Assembly: GCF_018614655.1 (NCBI RefSeq)
Contig: NZ_JAGGOG010000019.1
Location: forward strand, 124,001 to 188,000
Length of the DNA: 64,000 nucleotides
Direction of reading: 5' to 3'
Source: Pseudomonas fluorescens
Lineage (GTDB): Bacteria; Pseudomonadota; Gammaproteobacteria; Pseudomonadales; Pseudomonadaceae
Part shown: piece by piece, positions 53,810-62,770 of the stretch
How the letters are laid out: every line of letters starts with the position of its first letter
Numbering within the stretch: position 1 is the stretch's first letter
Made by a program: the position numbers and the translations under genes
The notes under the pieces: model-generated
The model's database searches: none
Told to the model about the DNA's origin: nothing
The model's input: the letters and a program-made list of their open reading frames with translations, nothing else

Positions 53810-54007
53810 ATGACACTGACTGGTGCATTGACGCTACCATCAACAAACAGGGGCTTATCGAGTGCCGTGGAGGCAGTCGATAAGTCGTGTTCCGATTCAG
53901 AGAAGTCAGATTGGCCGGAGGTGAATTGCCTACGAGTGGTCAGCCGCGATACTGGAGTGGAATATGTACTTCTATGCGGAGATGAGCCTAGCGAGGCCTA
54001 TACATAA
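53810..54007 (+). CDS. Small open frame overlapping the retron effector start
   Basis: 65-codon frame ending CLRVVSRDTGVEYVLLCGDE and closing with a TAATG overlap on the effector start, which hints at translational coupling. An alternative frame at 53791-53883 (MRRIEAYDTDWCIDATINKQ) overlaps its first part. The two could be one small gene with a frameshift. No family recognised; low confidence. Confidence 0.3.
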   Translation: MTLTGALTLPSTNRGLSSAVEAVDKSCSDSEKSDWPEVNCLRVVSRDTGVEYVLLCGDEPSEAYT

Positions 54008-55179
54008 TGAGGTTCAAACCAAAGAAACTCACTCTTGACGCAATCGAAAGCTCTTTACATATAGATGGTTGGTTGTCGCAGTTTTCTGAAATAGACGTTA
54101 TTACCGCGAAGATGATGCTCAGCCGTCTCCAGTTTGTCTCACGCGACACCTACGCGGGCTGGCTTAGATCTGCAGTTTCCAACCTTCCTAAAGGCGAGCA
54201 GCACGCAATGTACTCCGTAAGAAAGCTGCCTAAAAATTCCTCACTGTGGGATGAGAAAGGCGATATTGCGCTCCGTCCTGGTGAGTCTCAAGGTAGCGAG
54301 GATCTAGTGTATTCATTAATTTCGAACTCTAAGCGCGCTATCGGAGAGTCGCTTTTTGATCACCCATCTTTAAAAGTTTTACGCAAAAATAAAATTCATA
54401 GCATTATTCTTATAGATGACTCAATTGGTAGTGGAGATCGGGTATCTAACTTCATAAACTCCATGCTGAGAAACACAACATTTCTGAGCTGGTGGAGTTA
54501 TGGGCTCATTAGGTTCCACATCCTCAGCTATGCGAGACAACGTCAAGCTGAAAAATATATTATCTCCAAAGTTTGCGGCTCGGATCATAGCAAGCGGACA
54601 TACCCTAAATCCTCAAAAATCAGCTTCAAAAGTGAAGTCGTATATAGTCAGAGCCACCCTCAATCACGTTGGGGGGACAATTATGAACAGATCCTTGAGC
54701 TATGCAAAAAAGTCACTAAAGTGTCGTCAAAATACCGCCTGGGGTACGGCGAAGTGATGGCAAACTTAATTTTTCATCACAGCGTTCCTAATAACATACC
54801 TGGAATTTTGTGGAGCGACTCAAAAAAATGGCATGCACTTTTCCCCCGCCGTGCAATCTCTGAGTGGCTTCCACCATTACTTGATAGCAAAGCATCTCAT
54901 ACATCATCCCAAAAGAATTTAGTCACCCCAGATATAATCCGATTGTTAAAGCTTATCAAGATTGGAATTTCCAGTATTGATACGTTGTCTGAGCGGCTGA
55001 CATGTGACATACCTTATGCTAAAGCTCTGTTATCTAAAGCCCATAGGCTGAAGCTAGTCACTGACAACAATAGATTAGCGTGGGCGGGAAGAAATGAGCT
55101 GAGAAAAGATAAAGCCAACGAGAAGGTGACTATTTGGGACACAACCATGTATATTCCCAGCTCATGGTGCGCTGACTAG
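54007..55179 (+). CDS. Retron effector: phosphoribosyltransferase-like protein with winged helix
   Basis: 390-residue protein. The segment IHSIILIDDSIGSGDRVSNF (about residues 130-150) is a PRPP-binding-loop type motif of phosphoribosyltransferases. The C-terminal about 70 residues (DIIRLLKLIKIGISSIDTL ... RLKLVTDNNRL) form a winged helix, ending in the YIPSSWCAD tail. A phosphoribosyltransferase/HTH partner next to a retron reverse transcriptase is the type III retron arrangement. The gene's last 15 nt lie inside the a1 repeat of the ncRNA. Confidence 0.8.
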   Translation: MRFKPKKLTLDAIESSLHIDGWLSQFSEIDVITAKMMLSRLQFVSRDTYAGWLRSAVSNLPKGEQHAMYSVRKLPKNSSLWDEKGDIALRPGESQGSEDLVYSLISNSKRAIGESLFDHPSLKVLRKNKIHSIILIDDSIGSGDRVSNFINSMLRNTTFLSWWSYGLIRFHILSYARQRQAEKYIISKVCGSDHSKRTYPKSSKISFKSEVVYSQSHPQSRWGDNYEQILELCKKVTKVSSKYRLGYGEVMANLIFHHSVPNNIPGILWSDSKKWHALFPRRAISEWLPPLLDSKASHTSSQKNLVTPDIIRLLKLIKIGISSIDTLSERLTCDIPYAKALLSKAHRLKLVTDNNRLAWAGRNELRKDKANEKVTIWDTTMYIPSSWCAD

Positions 55180-55397
55180 GAACTTTTTAGCCGCCCTCAT
55201 GCGAGGGTGAATTGAGATAGCCTTGGCTAGATCGATGGGGATACCGGATAGGCATCTCTGGAATAGTCTGACGTTTGGGGCGGCCAGCCGCCCCACCGAT
55301 GCCGTGAACTCTGACCGTCGAGGTCTCGGAAATCCACGGCATTGGTGGCCCCCTGGGCCTAAAGGAGAGGGTAAATGGTTTCCTGGTCAGCGCATCA
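55165..55397 (+). ncRNA. Retron msr-msd RNA
   Basis: Read from pairing. The ends 55165-55182 (TGGTGCGCTGACTAGGAA) and 55380-55397 (TTCCTGGTCAGCGCATCA) pair over 18 bp with two G-U wobbles: the a1/a2 repeats. Just inside a1 is TTTTTAG, whose G (55190) is the likely branch residue. Then come an msr hairpin CCCTC-ATGC-GAGGG (55194-55207), a small one near 55218-55229 and GGGGCGG-CCAG-CCGCCCC (55277-55294). The msd is a 14-bp stem, 55293-55306 with 55335-55348 (one wobble), with a 28-nt loop. It overlaps the end of the effector gene and the start of the RT gene. Confidence 0.8.
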
Positions 55398-56550
55398 ACT
55401 ATATATGGAAGCTAAATCAAAGTTAGGCACGCAGCAGGCGACTAACTTGCGTCAATACGCACGCGTACTCCAGCGCAAAAATCTACCTGTCGTTTTCACG
55501 CTCAATCATTTAGCAAAAATAACAGGTATCAGTCACACGTTACTGCGCGATACTGTTGAGCGAGGTAGAGAGCGCAAAAACTCTAGAATCTACTCCATCA
55601 AAAAAAGTTCTGGAGGTGAAAGATTCATCCATGTAATTAATGATGATCTTGCATTTGTTCAAAAATTTATAAACTCTGAAATCCTGCAAAAACTTACGCC
55701 CCACCCCTGCTCTTATGCATTCCATGAAAGTGGTGGCGTGCGTGAATGCGCAGAAATTCATTGCGGAGCAAGATGGCTTTTTAAATTTGACTTATGCGAT
55801 TTTTTTTATCATATAAATGAAAGACATGTGTTCGAGGTTTTTTTGAACGCAGGATATCGCAACCTAATAGCGTTCGAAATGGCGCGACTGTGTACAACTA
55901 CACGCATGCCAAGTAATCTACACTATTTACTCAAGCCAAATAAAAGCGGAATAGAAACTCAAGATAAAAAATATAGATTCTATAATCAACACAATGAAAA
56001 ATTAGGATTGTTACCGCAAGGTGCCCCAACAAGCCCAATGCTAAGCAATCTGGTTGCATTTAAGCTAGACCAAAAGTTAGAGACTTTCGCTCGAGAGCAT
56101 GGATTGACTTATACTCGATACGCAGACGACATAACTTTCTCCACAAGTGATGATTTGCCCGAGAAAACGTCAATAGGATATATTCAGCGTTCAGTCATAA
56201 AAATAATCTCCCAGTGTGGTTTCCGGAACAATACTGGAAAGATGCATGTTGCAGGGCCTGGTTCTCGGAAAATTGTTTTAGGTCTTCTGGTGGACGGAGA
56301 GAAAGCCCGCATTTCCAAGGCTACATTTAAGCGAGTAGATAGACTGCTTCACTCAATCAAGGTGTATGGTCTCGACGCGGTGTCTGTACATGAGCAGTTT
56401 AAGTCACCTGTCGGTCTCTACGAGCATCTTCGGGGTCTTCTTGCCTTTGTTAAAGATGTAGATACGGCCCGCTGGGATGAGTTTAAGATTCAATTTCACC
56501 AAGTTACCTCCCCTTGGACTGATGAGCCCATCGTATCTGGCAGTTTATGA
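55375..56550 (+). CDS. Retron reverse transcriptase
   Basis: 391-residue reverse transcriptase. The finger/palm motifs are complete: KFDLCDFFYHIN (motif with catalytic Asp), QGAPTSPMLSNLVAF, the catalytic TRYADDITFS, and a thumb segment HVAGPGSRKIVLGLLVDG in place of the usual VTG motif. The ATG at 55375 has AAAGGAGAG upstream, but it lies inside the ncRNA and a2; the ATG at 55405 lies just past a2 and is a possible alternative (381 residues). It primes cDNA from the branch G of the adjoining RNA. Confidence 0.92.
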   Translation: MVSWSAHQLYMEAKSKLGTQQATNLRQYARVLQRKNLPVVFTLNHLAKITGISHTLLRDTVERGRERKNSRIYSIKKSSGGERFIHVINDDLAFVQKFINSEILQKLTPHPCSYAFHESGGVRECAEIHCGARWLFKFDLCDFFYHINERHVFEVFLNAGYRNLIAFEMARLCTTTRMPSNLHYLLKPNKSGIETQDKKYRFYNQHNEKLGLLPQGAPTSPMLSNLVAFKLDQKLETFAREHGLTYTRYADDITFSTSDDLPEKTSIGYIQRSVIKIISQCGFRNNTGKMHVAGPGSRKIVLGLLVDGEKARISKATFKRVDRLLHSIKVYGLDAVSVHEQFKSPVGLYEHLRGLLAFVKDVDTARWDEFKIQFHQVTSPWTDEPIVSGSL

Positions 56551-56655
56551 GTCGACGATGCATGGTAAAGGAGTTAGCTAGCACGCCACTGCTTCTATCG
56601 GATCATCATCCTAGCTAACAATAAAGGGCGAGACCTATCTGAAGAGCATTAACAC

Positions 56656-57465
56656 TCAATATGAACCACCATGAACACTTTTATAGGTCTCTGTTAACAG
56701 AACTGCATCCACAAGCTTAATTTGCGCAGCCCAAGCTACCGCCAGAGTCGACAGCATTGCCGTACCAGCAATAATATCTAGTAAAGCTATTCGATGCGAT
56801 TGCACGACGGCAGAAAGCTTAGGCTCCTCAAGCCTGTCCCGAGCGCGGATCGTTCCTAATCCAGTTTCATCAGCGTGGATAAGATGGCTAGACATTCCGT
56901 AAGTATGAAGCATCGACGACAACGGTGATATGTTAAACGTTTCCTTCAACTGCCTATCGATAGTCATTACCATTCTGGTAAAGCCCCAACGTGACTCAAC
57001 GTCTTTTCTCACGTCCTTTGGGACACGTTGCCTAAGCTCCGCTAACATATCCTCTGAAAGAATAAGTGCCTCGAGCATAGGATCGTGACTGCCTGGAATA
57101 CTGTCAAGAGTTCGAAAGGCCTTATCATGTTGTTTTAGTCTACTCACAACAGACAAGGTATGCTCATACTCTTCGCAAAGCCCAAGCCTCTTATCCACAG
57201 GAGAAAAACACAAATAGCAAATTTTGACATAAGCCTCAATTATAGGGCGCACTAATATTTGAGCATCCCATATCGCCCCCAACTTTATCAGCTCAACAAC
57301 AGCTTCGCTTCTCGCAGCCATAAAATTAAACAGACCGCCACAAATAGCAACAAGTTTAGGCTCAGCTTTTCTATGCAACACTGCTATTTCTATAGCAAGA
57401 TCAGCACATTCATTTTGAAACCTAAGAAACCGATCAATTATTTTTACAAGACTTTCGTCACACAT
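56656..57465 (-). CDS. DUF5677-like helical protein
   Basis: 269-residue all-helical protein with ARSEAVVELIKLGAIWDAQILVRPIIEAYVKI and SSHLIHADETG, a pattern like DUF5677 proteins (Arg-rich helix pair, Glu near the LLRP-E segment and a late His). AAAGGGA precedes the ATG. AT-rich like the retron next to it, and converges on the RT gene. Function unknown; the family often occurs near defence genes. Confidence 0.6.
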   Translation of the reverse strand: MCDESLVKIIDRFLRFQNECADLAIEIAVLHRKAEPKLVAICGGLFNFMAARSEAVVELIKLGAIWDAQILVRPIIEAYVKICYLCFSPVDKRLGLCEEYEHTLSVVSRLKQHDKAFRTLDSIPGSHDPMLEALILSEDMLAELRQRVPKDVRKDVESRWGFTRMVMTIDRQLKETFNISPLSSMLHTYGMSSHLIHADETGLGTIRARDRLEEPKLSAVVQSHRIALLDIIAGTAMLSTLAVAWAAQIKLVDAVLLTETYKSVHGGSY

Positions 57466-57619
57466 ACAATCCCTTTCAACTACTTAGCGCCGCAGCGAAC
57501 GATATAAACGTTCAGACCAAACTGAGCAGCGACACATCAAAGAAACTTTAAGCCCTCTCTTAAAATTCATCCTAGGAAGGCCGCCGCTTAGTCCTACGCG
57601 AATGGTCTTCCTCAGATTC

Positions 57620-59209
57620 TCAGGCCATTAAACCAACGGTTTCAACCTCAAAACGCTTCACCATAGAAAACTCCTTAACGGGCTTCAGCCTTAAACTTAT
57701 AGGGTCGCCATCTTTGAACTGAGTCGACTTATTTCTAATCTTGATGGTAACTCCTTTTACGTAGAGTACCAGCTTAGGTAGTCGAATGAGTTGACCGAAG
57801 ATAGCTAGGGCATCTTCCTCATTCTGAACAAACCGCATAGATATAGGTTCACCAGATTTGAATACGGAGATCTGCTCTAGTTTGCTGTCGTAGATGACAT
57901 CAAAGCTCAGCGATTTTTTTGCATTTTTTCTCGGAATCTGACCGAGCCCCTCAAGAGTAAGACGAACATCATCAAGATCCGCTATGTCCGCGCTCGTGAA
58001 AGTAACGTGCCGGGTGAAATAAACTTGCTTCCCCAGCAACATCGAGACGCTTCTTGCAAGCGTTGTGTAAGTCAGTAGGGCATTCATATGCTTGATCTCT
58101 GAAGCACACGACCCAAATTGACTCACTCCGCCGAAGACAACCTCTCCCTTGAGTTCAAGAATCACGGAAAGCTCCCAGCCGGCAACCAGCCGCTCATAGA
58201 GCTTTGCCATTTTGCTCAGGTAGGGGAGCCTGCATAGAGGCGAGCTTTCCCACTGATTAAGATCAAGGTTGAGTTTAAGCGTTTGGGGGCCCCCTTCACT
58301 GGTGAATTTCTTGTTGAAACTGATGTTAATTAAGCCTTCCATCGCTTGCCCCTCAAAGCGCATGGACTTTCTGCCGGCAGTAATCTCGCCCGGCATTTCA
58401 GTGAAGAAATCTACCATGTTCGTCTTTGGGTCTATGAGTTCGATCCGCGCCAGCACGTGATGGGTCGCTGGGGTTAAAACAAGTTTTCCTACATTCCGAT
58501 CTTCTGCAGAGAATATGTGTTCGAGCAGTTTCGACCCCTCCACGGAGGTGTCACAGATATCTATCTCGAGTGATTTCCCATGATCAATGAGCGCTCGGTA
58601 TCCATCCAGATAGCCGGGGCTTGCGTTCATTTTGACCTTGAATCGGACATCCACTGATTCCTTCGCGTTGATCTCAAAGCAGGAAACGCCTTTGATCAGG
58701 CTGGAAGTGACACTAAAACGATTGTCGAGGCCTTCGAGGTATATCTCATTGGCCCGATGAACGTTGGTGATGGCATTGGCCAGGAAGGTCTTGGAAGGCA
58801 TCTGTGTGGTAGCTTGAAGCAGCAGGGCTATACCGTCATCGGGGGAAGGTGGTTTTTTACCGAGTCGCTCCATGGCCCGCTTTTCTGCCTGGGTTTTCCA
58901 GACCCTAAGTTTTGAGGCAGGGAATAGATCGACGTCGCGGTCAATCATGATCGAGCAATTGGCACAGAGCCAAAGGCCATTATCGAAGTGCATGCGTTCT
59001 TCGCGAGTCATCTTCTCGTCGTAGCGCTTGCCGCCCGGCGATGCAGCATGAATGTGGGCAGCCACCCCTTCACTGGTGATCCCCAGAGCGCCGCAGGGTG
59101 CGCTGGTTGGGGCGTCGCAAGTTGGGTTGGAGCAGTGGCTTCCTGTCCTCAGGCGCAGGACGTTGATAGTCGATTGGAGAAACTCATCTCGTTTGTTCGC
59201 AGTTTTCAA
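57620..59209 (-). CDS. HNH-motif protein with long C-terminal domain
   Basis: 529-residue protein. The N-terminal 90 residues form an HNH-like zinc domain: CSNPTC (Cys26, Cys31), AAHIHAASPGGKRY (His52, His54) and NGLWLCANCSIMID (Asn77, Cys82, Cys85). The remaining about 430 residues are beta-rich and unrecognised, possibly a sensor. The start is a TTG at 59209 with a weak ribosome site; no in-frame ATG exists before the Cys motif. A nuclease with a large sensing region is a common defence design, but this is inference. Confidence 0.7.
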   Translation of the reverse strand: MKTANKRDEFLQSTINVLRLRTGSHCSNPTCDAPTSAPCGALGITSEGVAAHIHAASPGGKRYDEKMTREERMHFDNGLWLCANCSIMIDRDVDLFPASKLRVWKTQAEKRAMERLGKKPPSPDDGIALLLQATTQMPSKTFLANAITNVHRANEIYLEGLDNRFSVTSSLIKGVSCFEINAKESVDVRFKVKMNASPGYLDGYRALIDHGKSLEIDICDTSVEGSKLLEHIFSAEDRNVGKLVLTPATHHVLARIELIDPKTNMVDFFTEMPGEITAGRKSMRFEGQAMEGLINISFNKKFTSEGGPQTLKLNLDLNQWESSPLCRLPYLSKMAKLYERLVAGWELSVILELKGEVVFGGVSQFGSCASEIKHMNALLTYTTLARSVSMLLGKQVYFTRHVTFTSADIADLDDVRLTLEGLGQIPRKNAKKSLSFDVIYDSKLEQISVFKSGEPISMRFVQNEEDALAIFGQLIRLPKLVLYVKGVTIKIRNKSTQFKDGDPISLRLKPVKEFSMVKRFEVETVGLMA

Positions 59210-59353
59210 ATCAAGTATCCGACTTCGTGCTCGACATGAGGTGGATTATACCTGCGAATCAGGCCAGAGGCGGCCTAGGGCCATCCTGTATCTACCTCCA
59301 GTAAAAACGTCATAGTGTTGGCATCAATTACGCTGGCGACGATAAGCGGATAC

Positions 59354-60298
59354 ATGCATTCTAGAGCCATCATCCACTCCATGATGGAAACAGGCATGCT
59401 GAGAAAAGCGGCAAAATTTGTCTTTGATTCGATCCGAGAAGATCTTGGATATCCATCATCCCTAGTGAATCTTATCGCCCAAGAACAAGGTCTTAACGCG
59501 CACCTGGTTGAGCATAACAAAGGGATCTCTTCTTGCGAGGTCGTGAAGTGGAATGAGTTCGGTGATCTGCCTTACGAGCGCAGCCGTCCAACCCGCCGCC
59601 GACTGAACGGCTGGGGTTATTCTCCAGGCTCACATCGTAACTACGGCTCTATTGATCTTCACCGTGATGACTTGTTGAACCTTGGTACAACTCAGGAGTG
59701 CCCTGATTGGGTTTGCGATATTCAAGATGTCGATGGTTTCTCCGCTTCCAAGTCAGAGTTACGCCACTTCAAAAGCATGGATACGATGGTCGAGCGTAAC
59801 TCCAAAGAGATGATCAATGAAATCACTGCTGAGAAGCTTTCCGAAAACCTAGCTTGGGATGAGATTCGAATCATCAGCCGGGTGGATCATGACTTCTTTC
59901 AGACCTGGTCTTGGGATGGTCGAGTTTTCTTGATGAACAGCGGCGGCTCCCACCATTTTGCTGCAGCTAAGTACATAGCTACCCGTATCGGCGCGAAGGT
60001 GCCGCTCAAAGGTAAGTACCACGTTCATGGCATCAACCAGGCAGCCCTGGCAAGCCTTAGGCGTGATTTCGACATCTACGTGATGTCATCGCACTACAAA
60101 CACCAAAATGGCTTCCACGAGGCTATGAGGAACTTCCAGGCCACTTACTACTGGAAGGATCTTCCTCGTCCCTACACAGAGCAGTGTGCGGTGTTTCTAC
60201 CAAAGGCGGAGAAAAAGTCGGCCAGGGTCGCGAAGATTCTGCATGAGACCGGGTTCCAAGACCTGGGGATCTATCTCAAGAATCTAAGCACCAAGTAA
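59354..60298 (+). CDS. Hypothetical protein
   Basis: About 314 residues from the ATG at 59354 (MHSRAIIHSMMETGMLRKAAKF). Unrecognised, soluble, mixed alpha/beta, with LAWDEIRIISRVDHDFFQTWSWDGR and a GGSHHFAAAKYIATRIGA stretch rich in His. The frame opens earlier with GTG at 59315; neither start has a strong ribosome site. It is divergent from the HNH gene. Confidence 0.65.
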   Translation: MHSRAIIHSMMETGMLRKAAKFVFDSIREDLGYPSSLVNLIAQEQGLNAHLVEHNKGISSCEVVKWNEFGDLPYERSRPTRRRLNGWGYSPGSHRNYGSIDLHRDDLLNLGTTQECPDWVCDIQDVDGFSASKSELRHFKSMDTMVERNSKEMINEITAEKLSENLAWDEIRIISRVDHDFFQTWSWDGRVFLMNSGGSHHFAAAKYIATRIGAKVPLKGKYHVHGINQAALASLRRDFDIYVMSSHYKHQNGFHEAMRNFQATYYWKDLPRPYTEQCAVFLPKAEKKSARVAKILHETGFQDLGIYLKNLSTK

Positions 60299-60395
60299 AT
60301 TGTTGTCGGACTGGGTTTAAAATTTACCAGTCACCCCACCGATCACTCTAATTTTTCCAGCTGCTACGCTTTCCTCTTCATGGAGGAATCCCACG

Positions 60396-60617
60396 ATGCC
60401 AAATTCAGACCTGCTTCCTTCCCTGCTTTTCAAGATCAACGAAAATCAACTCGCTCTTGAAGCTGCCATCATGGAGCTCTCAAATTGGGTAGAGCAGCGA
60501 GGATCCGCGGACGTCGCCGACAACGTGCGCGGAGCCTTGGCCACAATCGATAAAAACGAAGAGTTCATCAAAATGACGCTCGCGGTGCTCATGACACCGG
60601 AGTGGCCCACCCTATAG
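60396..60617 (+). CDS. Small hypothetical protein
   Basis: 73-residue helical protein, MPNSDLLPSLLFKINENQLA, with WVEQRGSADVADNVRGALATI. GGAGG precedes the start. Small genes of this type occur singly in Pseudomonas genomes; function unknown. Confidence 0.65.
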   Translation: MPNSDLLPSLLFKINENQLALEAAIMELSNWVEQRGSADVADNVRGALATIDKNEEFIKMTLAVLMTPEWPTL

Positions 60618-60795
60618 TCAACGGTCGGCAGGTTGTATCAAGCAACCTCGATCAACGCGATACCCATCGAACCAACCACTCTGCTGCACCTGAACTCTCT
60701 CCGCTTCAGGCAGCCAATTCCGACTTCAGATAAGCGCTCAGGACTCTCCTAGGCCGCTGCTGATCAAGCAGCACTCATTGCTCACAAAGAATTGG

Positions 60796-61122
60796 CTAAG
60801 TGATAGGTTTGACGGACACAACGTCGAAATACCTGAACTTCTTCTTTTTAGCCTCATTCTTCGCCTCCTGCTCCGCGACAAGAGTGCTCAATGTGTTCGC
60901 GTCATAAATGAACACTTCTACGTCGCCTTCAAATTCCCTTGTCACGTGAAGCACCACCCTGAGCTTCGGCGAAAGCGGTTTAGCAACCGCGCGGGGCTTT
61001 GGGCTAGGCCGCTTGGCAAGAGACTCTGGCTCGAGTTGTTTTGGTGGTGCCTCGAGTATGGGTTGGTTTGAGGAGCCGAATAGCGCCTGGCGCATTTCTT
61101 CCTCACTCAGTTCTGCGCTCAT
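60796..61122 (-). CDS. Small hypothetical protein
   Basis: 108-residue protein with an acidic start (MSAELSEEEMRQALFG), a Pro/Lys-rich linker (KRPSPKPRAVAKPLSPKLR) and a beta-strand-like C-terminal part ending in a basic helix. Not recognised; no signal peptide. Confidence 0.55.
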   Translation of the reverse strand: MSAELSEEEMRQALFGSSNQPILEAPPKQLEPESLAKRPSPKPRAVAKPLSPKLRVVLHVTREFEGDVEVFIYDANTLSTLVAEQEAKNEAKKKKFRYFDVVSVKPIT

Positions 61123-61439
61123 TTAGGATTTCTCGTCGCTATAAAGTGGAGGCGTGGTATTCAACACACAAAGCCGACATTACAGACCCTTATGGCCTGC
61201 AGTTGTATCTGAGCGGCTCGTGGCGCGCAAATATCACATACCCTACGAAACAGTTGCGGTTACCCCATGATCCTCTCCGTGGAAGGTCTTACGTGAGTCA
61301 GCCTTTCTGAAAAAGGATTAGCAGGTGCGCCTCAGCTTCGCTGCACTAAAATCCGAGCCAGCAAACCCGCCCCACGACCTAATTTGACCCTTTGCCATCA
61401 AACGGTACGTTGAGCAATAACCGGCAAAGGAAGGGCTGT
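61123..61439. other. Intergenic gap
   Basis: About 320 nt between two minus-strand genes. I see no supported gene, repeat or terminator in it; one short plus-strand frame overlaps but has no ribosome site. Confidence 0.4.
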
Positions 61440-62309
61440 TTAACCGCGCATGACCTTATTCCAATCGATTTCATAGCCGGCGTCCTGCAGTTCCCGGCTT
61501 AAGGCTTGTTTCCAACCTTCATCATTCATTGACGCCCAGACGACGCCCGCAAAATCACTCGGAATTTCCAAGGAGCCTCGCTTCAGCGCACACACCTTGT
61601 CTCTGCCTAAGTACCCCAAGAAATAACCCAACTCAAGAAGCACGTTCTGGCGAGCGCGAGGCTCCAACGTGCCACCGTTCGCGCACCCTTGGTCGTCAGG
61701 CGTGAGGAGTACGACAGCAAAGCCAACCTCCCGGTGACTCTCGATTTTTTCTATGATCGTTCGTCCCCGGTTCGCTTGCTCATGCAAGATAACTGGCTCA
61801 ATGCCAAGTTTTTCTAGAAAGCGAGCAACTGATTCTCTAGCCCCTTCGTCGTGTCCGTGCACCACAAAAACTTTCCGAGACAAAGGGCCGGGAGCCGGCG
61901 CAGCCGTCTCAGGCAAAGACAAATGGTTCAAGTCGTCCAAATCCTCGTTGAGGCTCCGCTGAGCCTGCTGAAGTAAGGCAATAGAGCTCTTGATTTTACG
62001 ACCAATAGAGCCAACGTAATCCGGCCTATCTCCCCTACTAATATACCTTGGGTAATATCCAAGGCCAGTTGCGCTTTGAAACGTCAAATAAGCTGTAGTG
62101 TTATCCCCGAAGCATCTGATAAGCGTGTCTTTAATCGCAACCTCAAGCGCCTTTAGGTCAGGTGTGCTCCCCCCACGGACGGTATTCACATCGAAGGCCT
62201 GAAGCTCGTCAATGCGGTCTGAAAGACGAACTAGGTTGCGCTCAATATCTTGAGATGAGAGCACCAGTTTTGGTTCCGCTGCAGTTAATGTGGACGTCTT
62301 TTGAGTCAT
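61440..62309 (-). CDS. TIR-like nucleotide-binding protein (PF10137 type)
   Basis: 289-residue protein. The C-terminal domain (about 146-285) has KVFVVHGHDEGARESVARFL and ANRGRTIIEKIE, FAVVLLTPDD and QNVLLELGYFLGYLGR, the pattern of TIR-like domains found in CBASS/Pycsar effectors and stand-alone defence proteins; such domains can cleave NAD. The N-terminal 140 residues are helical and may be a sensor or oligomerisation part. The start at 62309 follows AAAGGAA; the frame continues upstream without support. No cyclase gene is visible next to it. Confidence 0.8.
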   Translation of the reverse strand: MTQKTSTLTAAEPKLVLSSQDIERNLVRLSDRIDELQAFDVNTVRGGSTPDLKALEVAIKDTLIRCFGDNTTAYLTFQSATGLGYYPRYISRGDRPDYVGSIGRKIKSSIALLQQAQRSLNEDLDDLNHLSLPETAAPAPGPLSRKVFVVHGHDEGARESVARFLEKLGIEPVILHEQANRGRTIIEKIESHREVGFAVVLLTPDDQGCANGGTLEPRARQNVLLELGYFLGYLGRDKVCALKRGSLEIPSDFAGVVWASMNDEGWKQALSRELQDAGYEIDWNKVMRG

Positions 62310-62700
62310 GGAGTGCGCATTCCTTTGAGGCGGTTGCCCATTATTGCCCATACCTAGCCTGGAAGGCACCCACCGGTGGCTGCAGGCCGAGATCACTCGT
62401 TCATCATCGAGCACGTTGGTGTAGCTGCTCTGGCAAAAGCGGCGAAAACCAAGAAGCTGAAAGTCTGCACTTCCAGGCACTAACGTTGAAGGTTTGCTGC
62501 AGAGGCTGTACGGAGCCACCATCGCCAACTGATGGGCATTGAAGCAAATCGAGTTTTTGGGCACATCCCTTTTCTCGGAAATTAAGCGCCAGCGAGTACG
62601 AATCTCAATATGTACAGGGCACTTTGCATAAAAAATCGACGAATTGAACAGCGCTCTTTGTTTGGGCTTATAAATTTTTTACCCATTTTTTGTCTGCGCT

Positions 62701-62721
62701 AAGTTGACTTTCTGTCAACTT
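62701..62721 (+). promoter_or_regulatory. Perfect inverted repeat overlapping a possible -35
   Basis: AAGTTGAC and GTCAACTT form an 8-bp perfect inverted repeat around TTTCT. The left arm supplies TTGACT, with TCTACA 17 nt later as a possible weak -10. The arrangement suggests a repressor operator over a promoter for the downstream paralogue pair. Confidence 0.5.
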
Positions 62722-62754
62722 GCACCTCTACAGACCACGATTATATTGAACTAC

Positions 62755-62770
62755 TTGAACGTATATACAG
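62755..62770. promoter_or_regulatory. LexA-like sequence
   Basis: TTGAACGTATATACAG agrees with the CTG-TATATATATA-CAG SOS box at about 12 of 16 positions. It is imperfect, lacking the leading C, so SOS control is only possible. Confidence 0.3.

Noticed and set aside
61440..62309. Calling the TIR-like gene a CBASS or Pycsar system
   Set aside because: No nucleotide cyclase gene lies beside it in the window.
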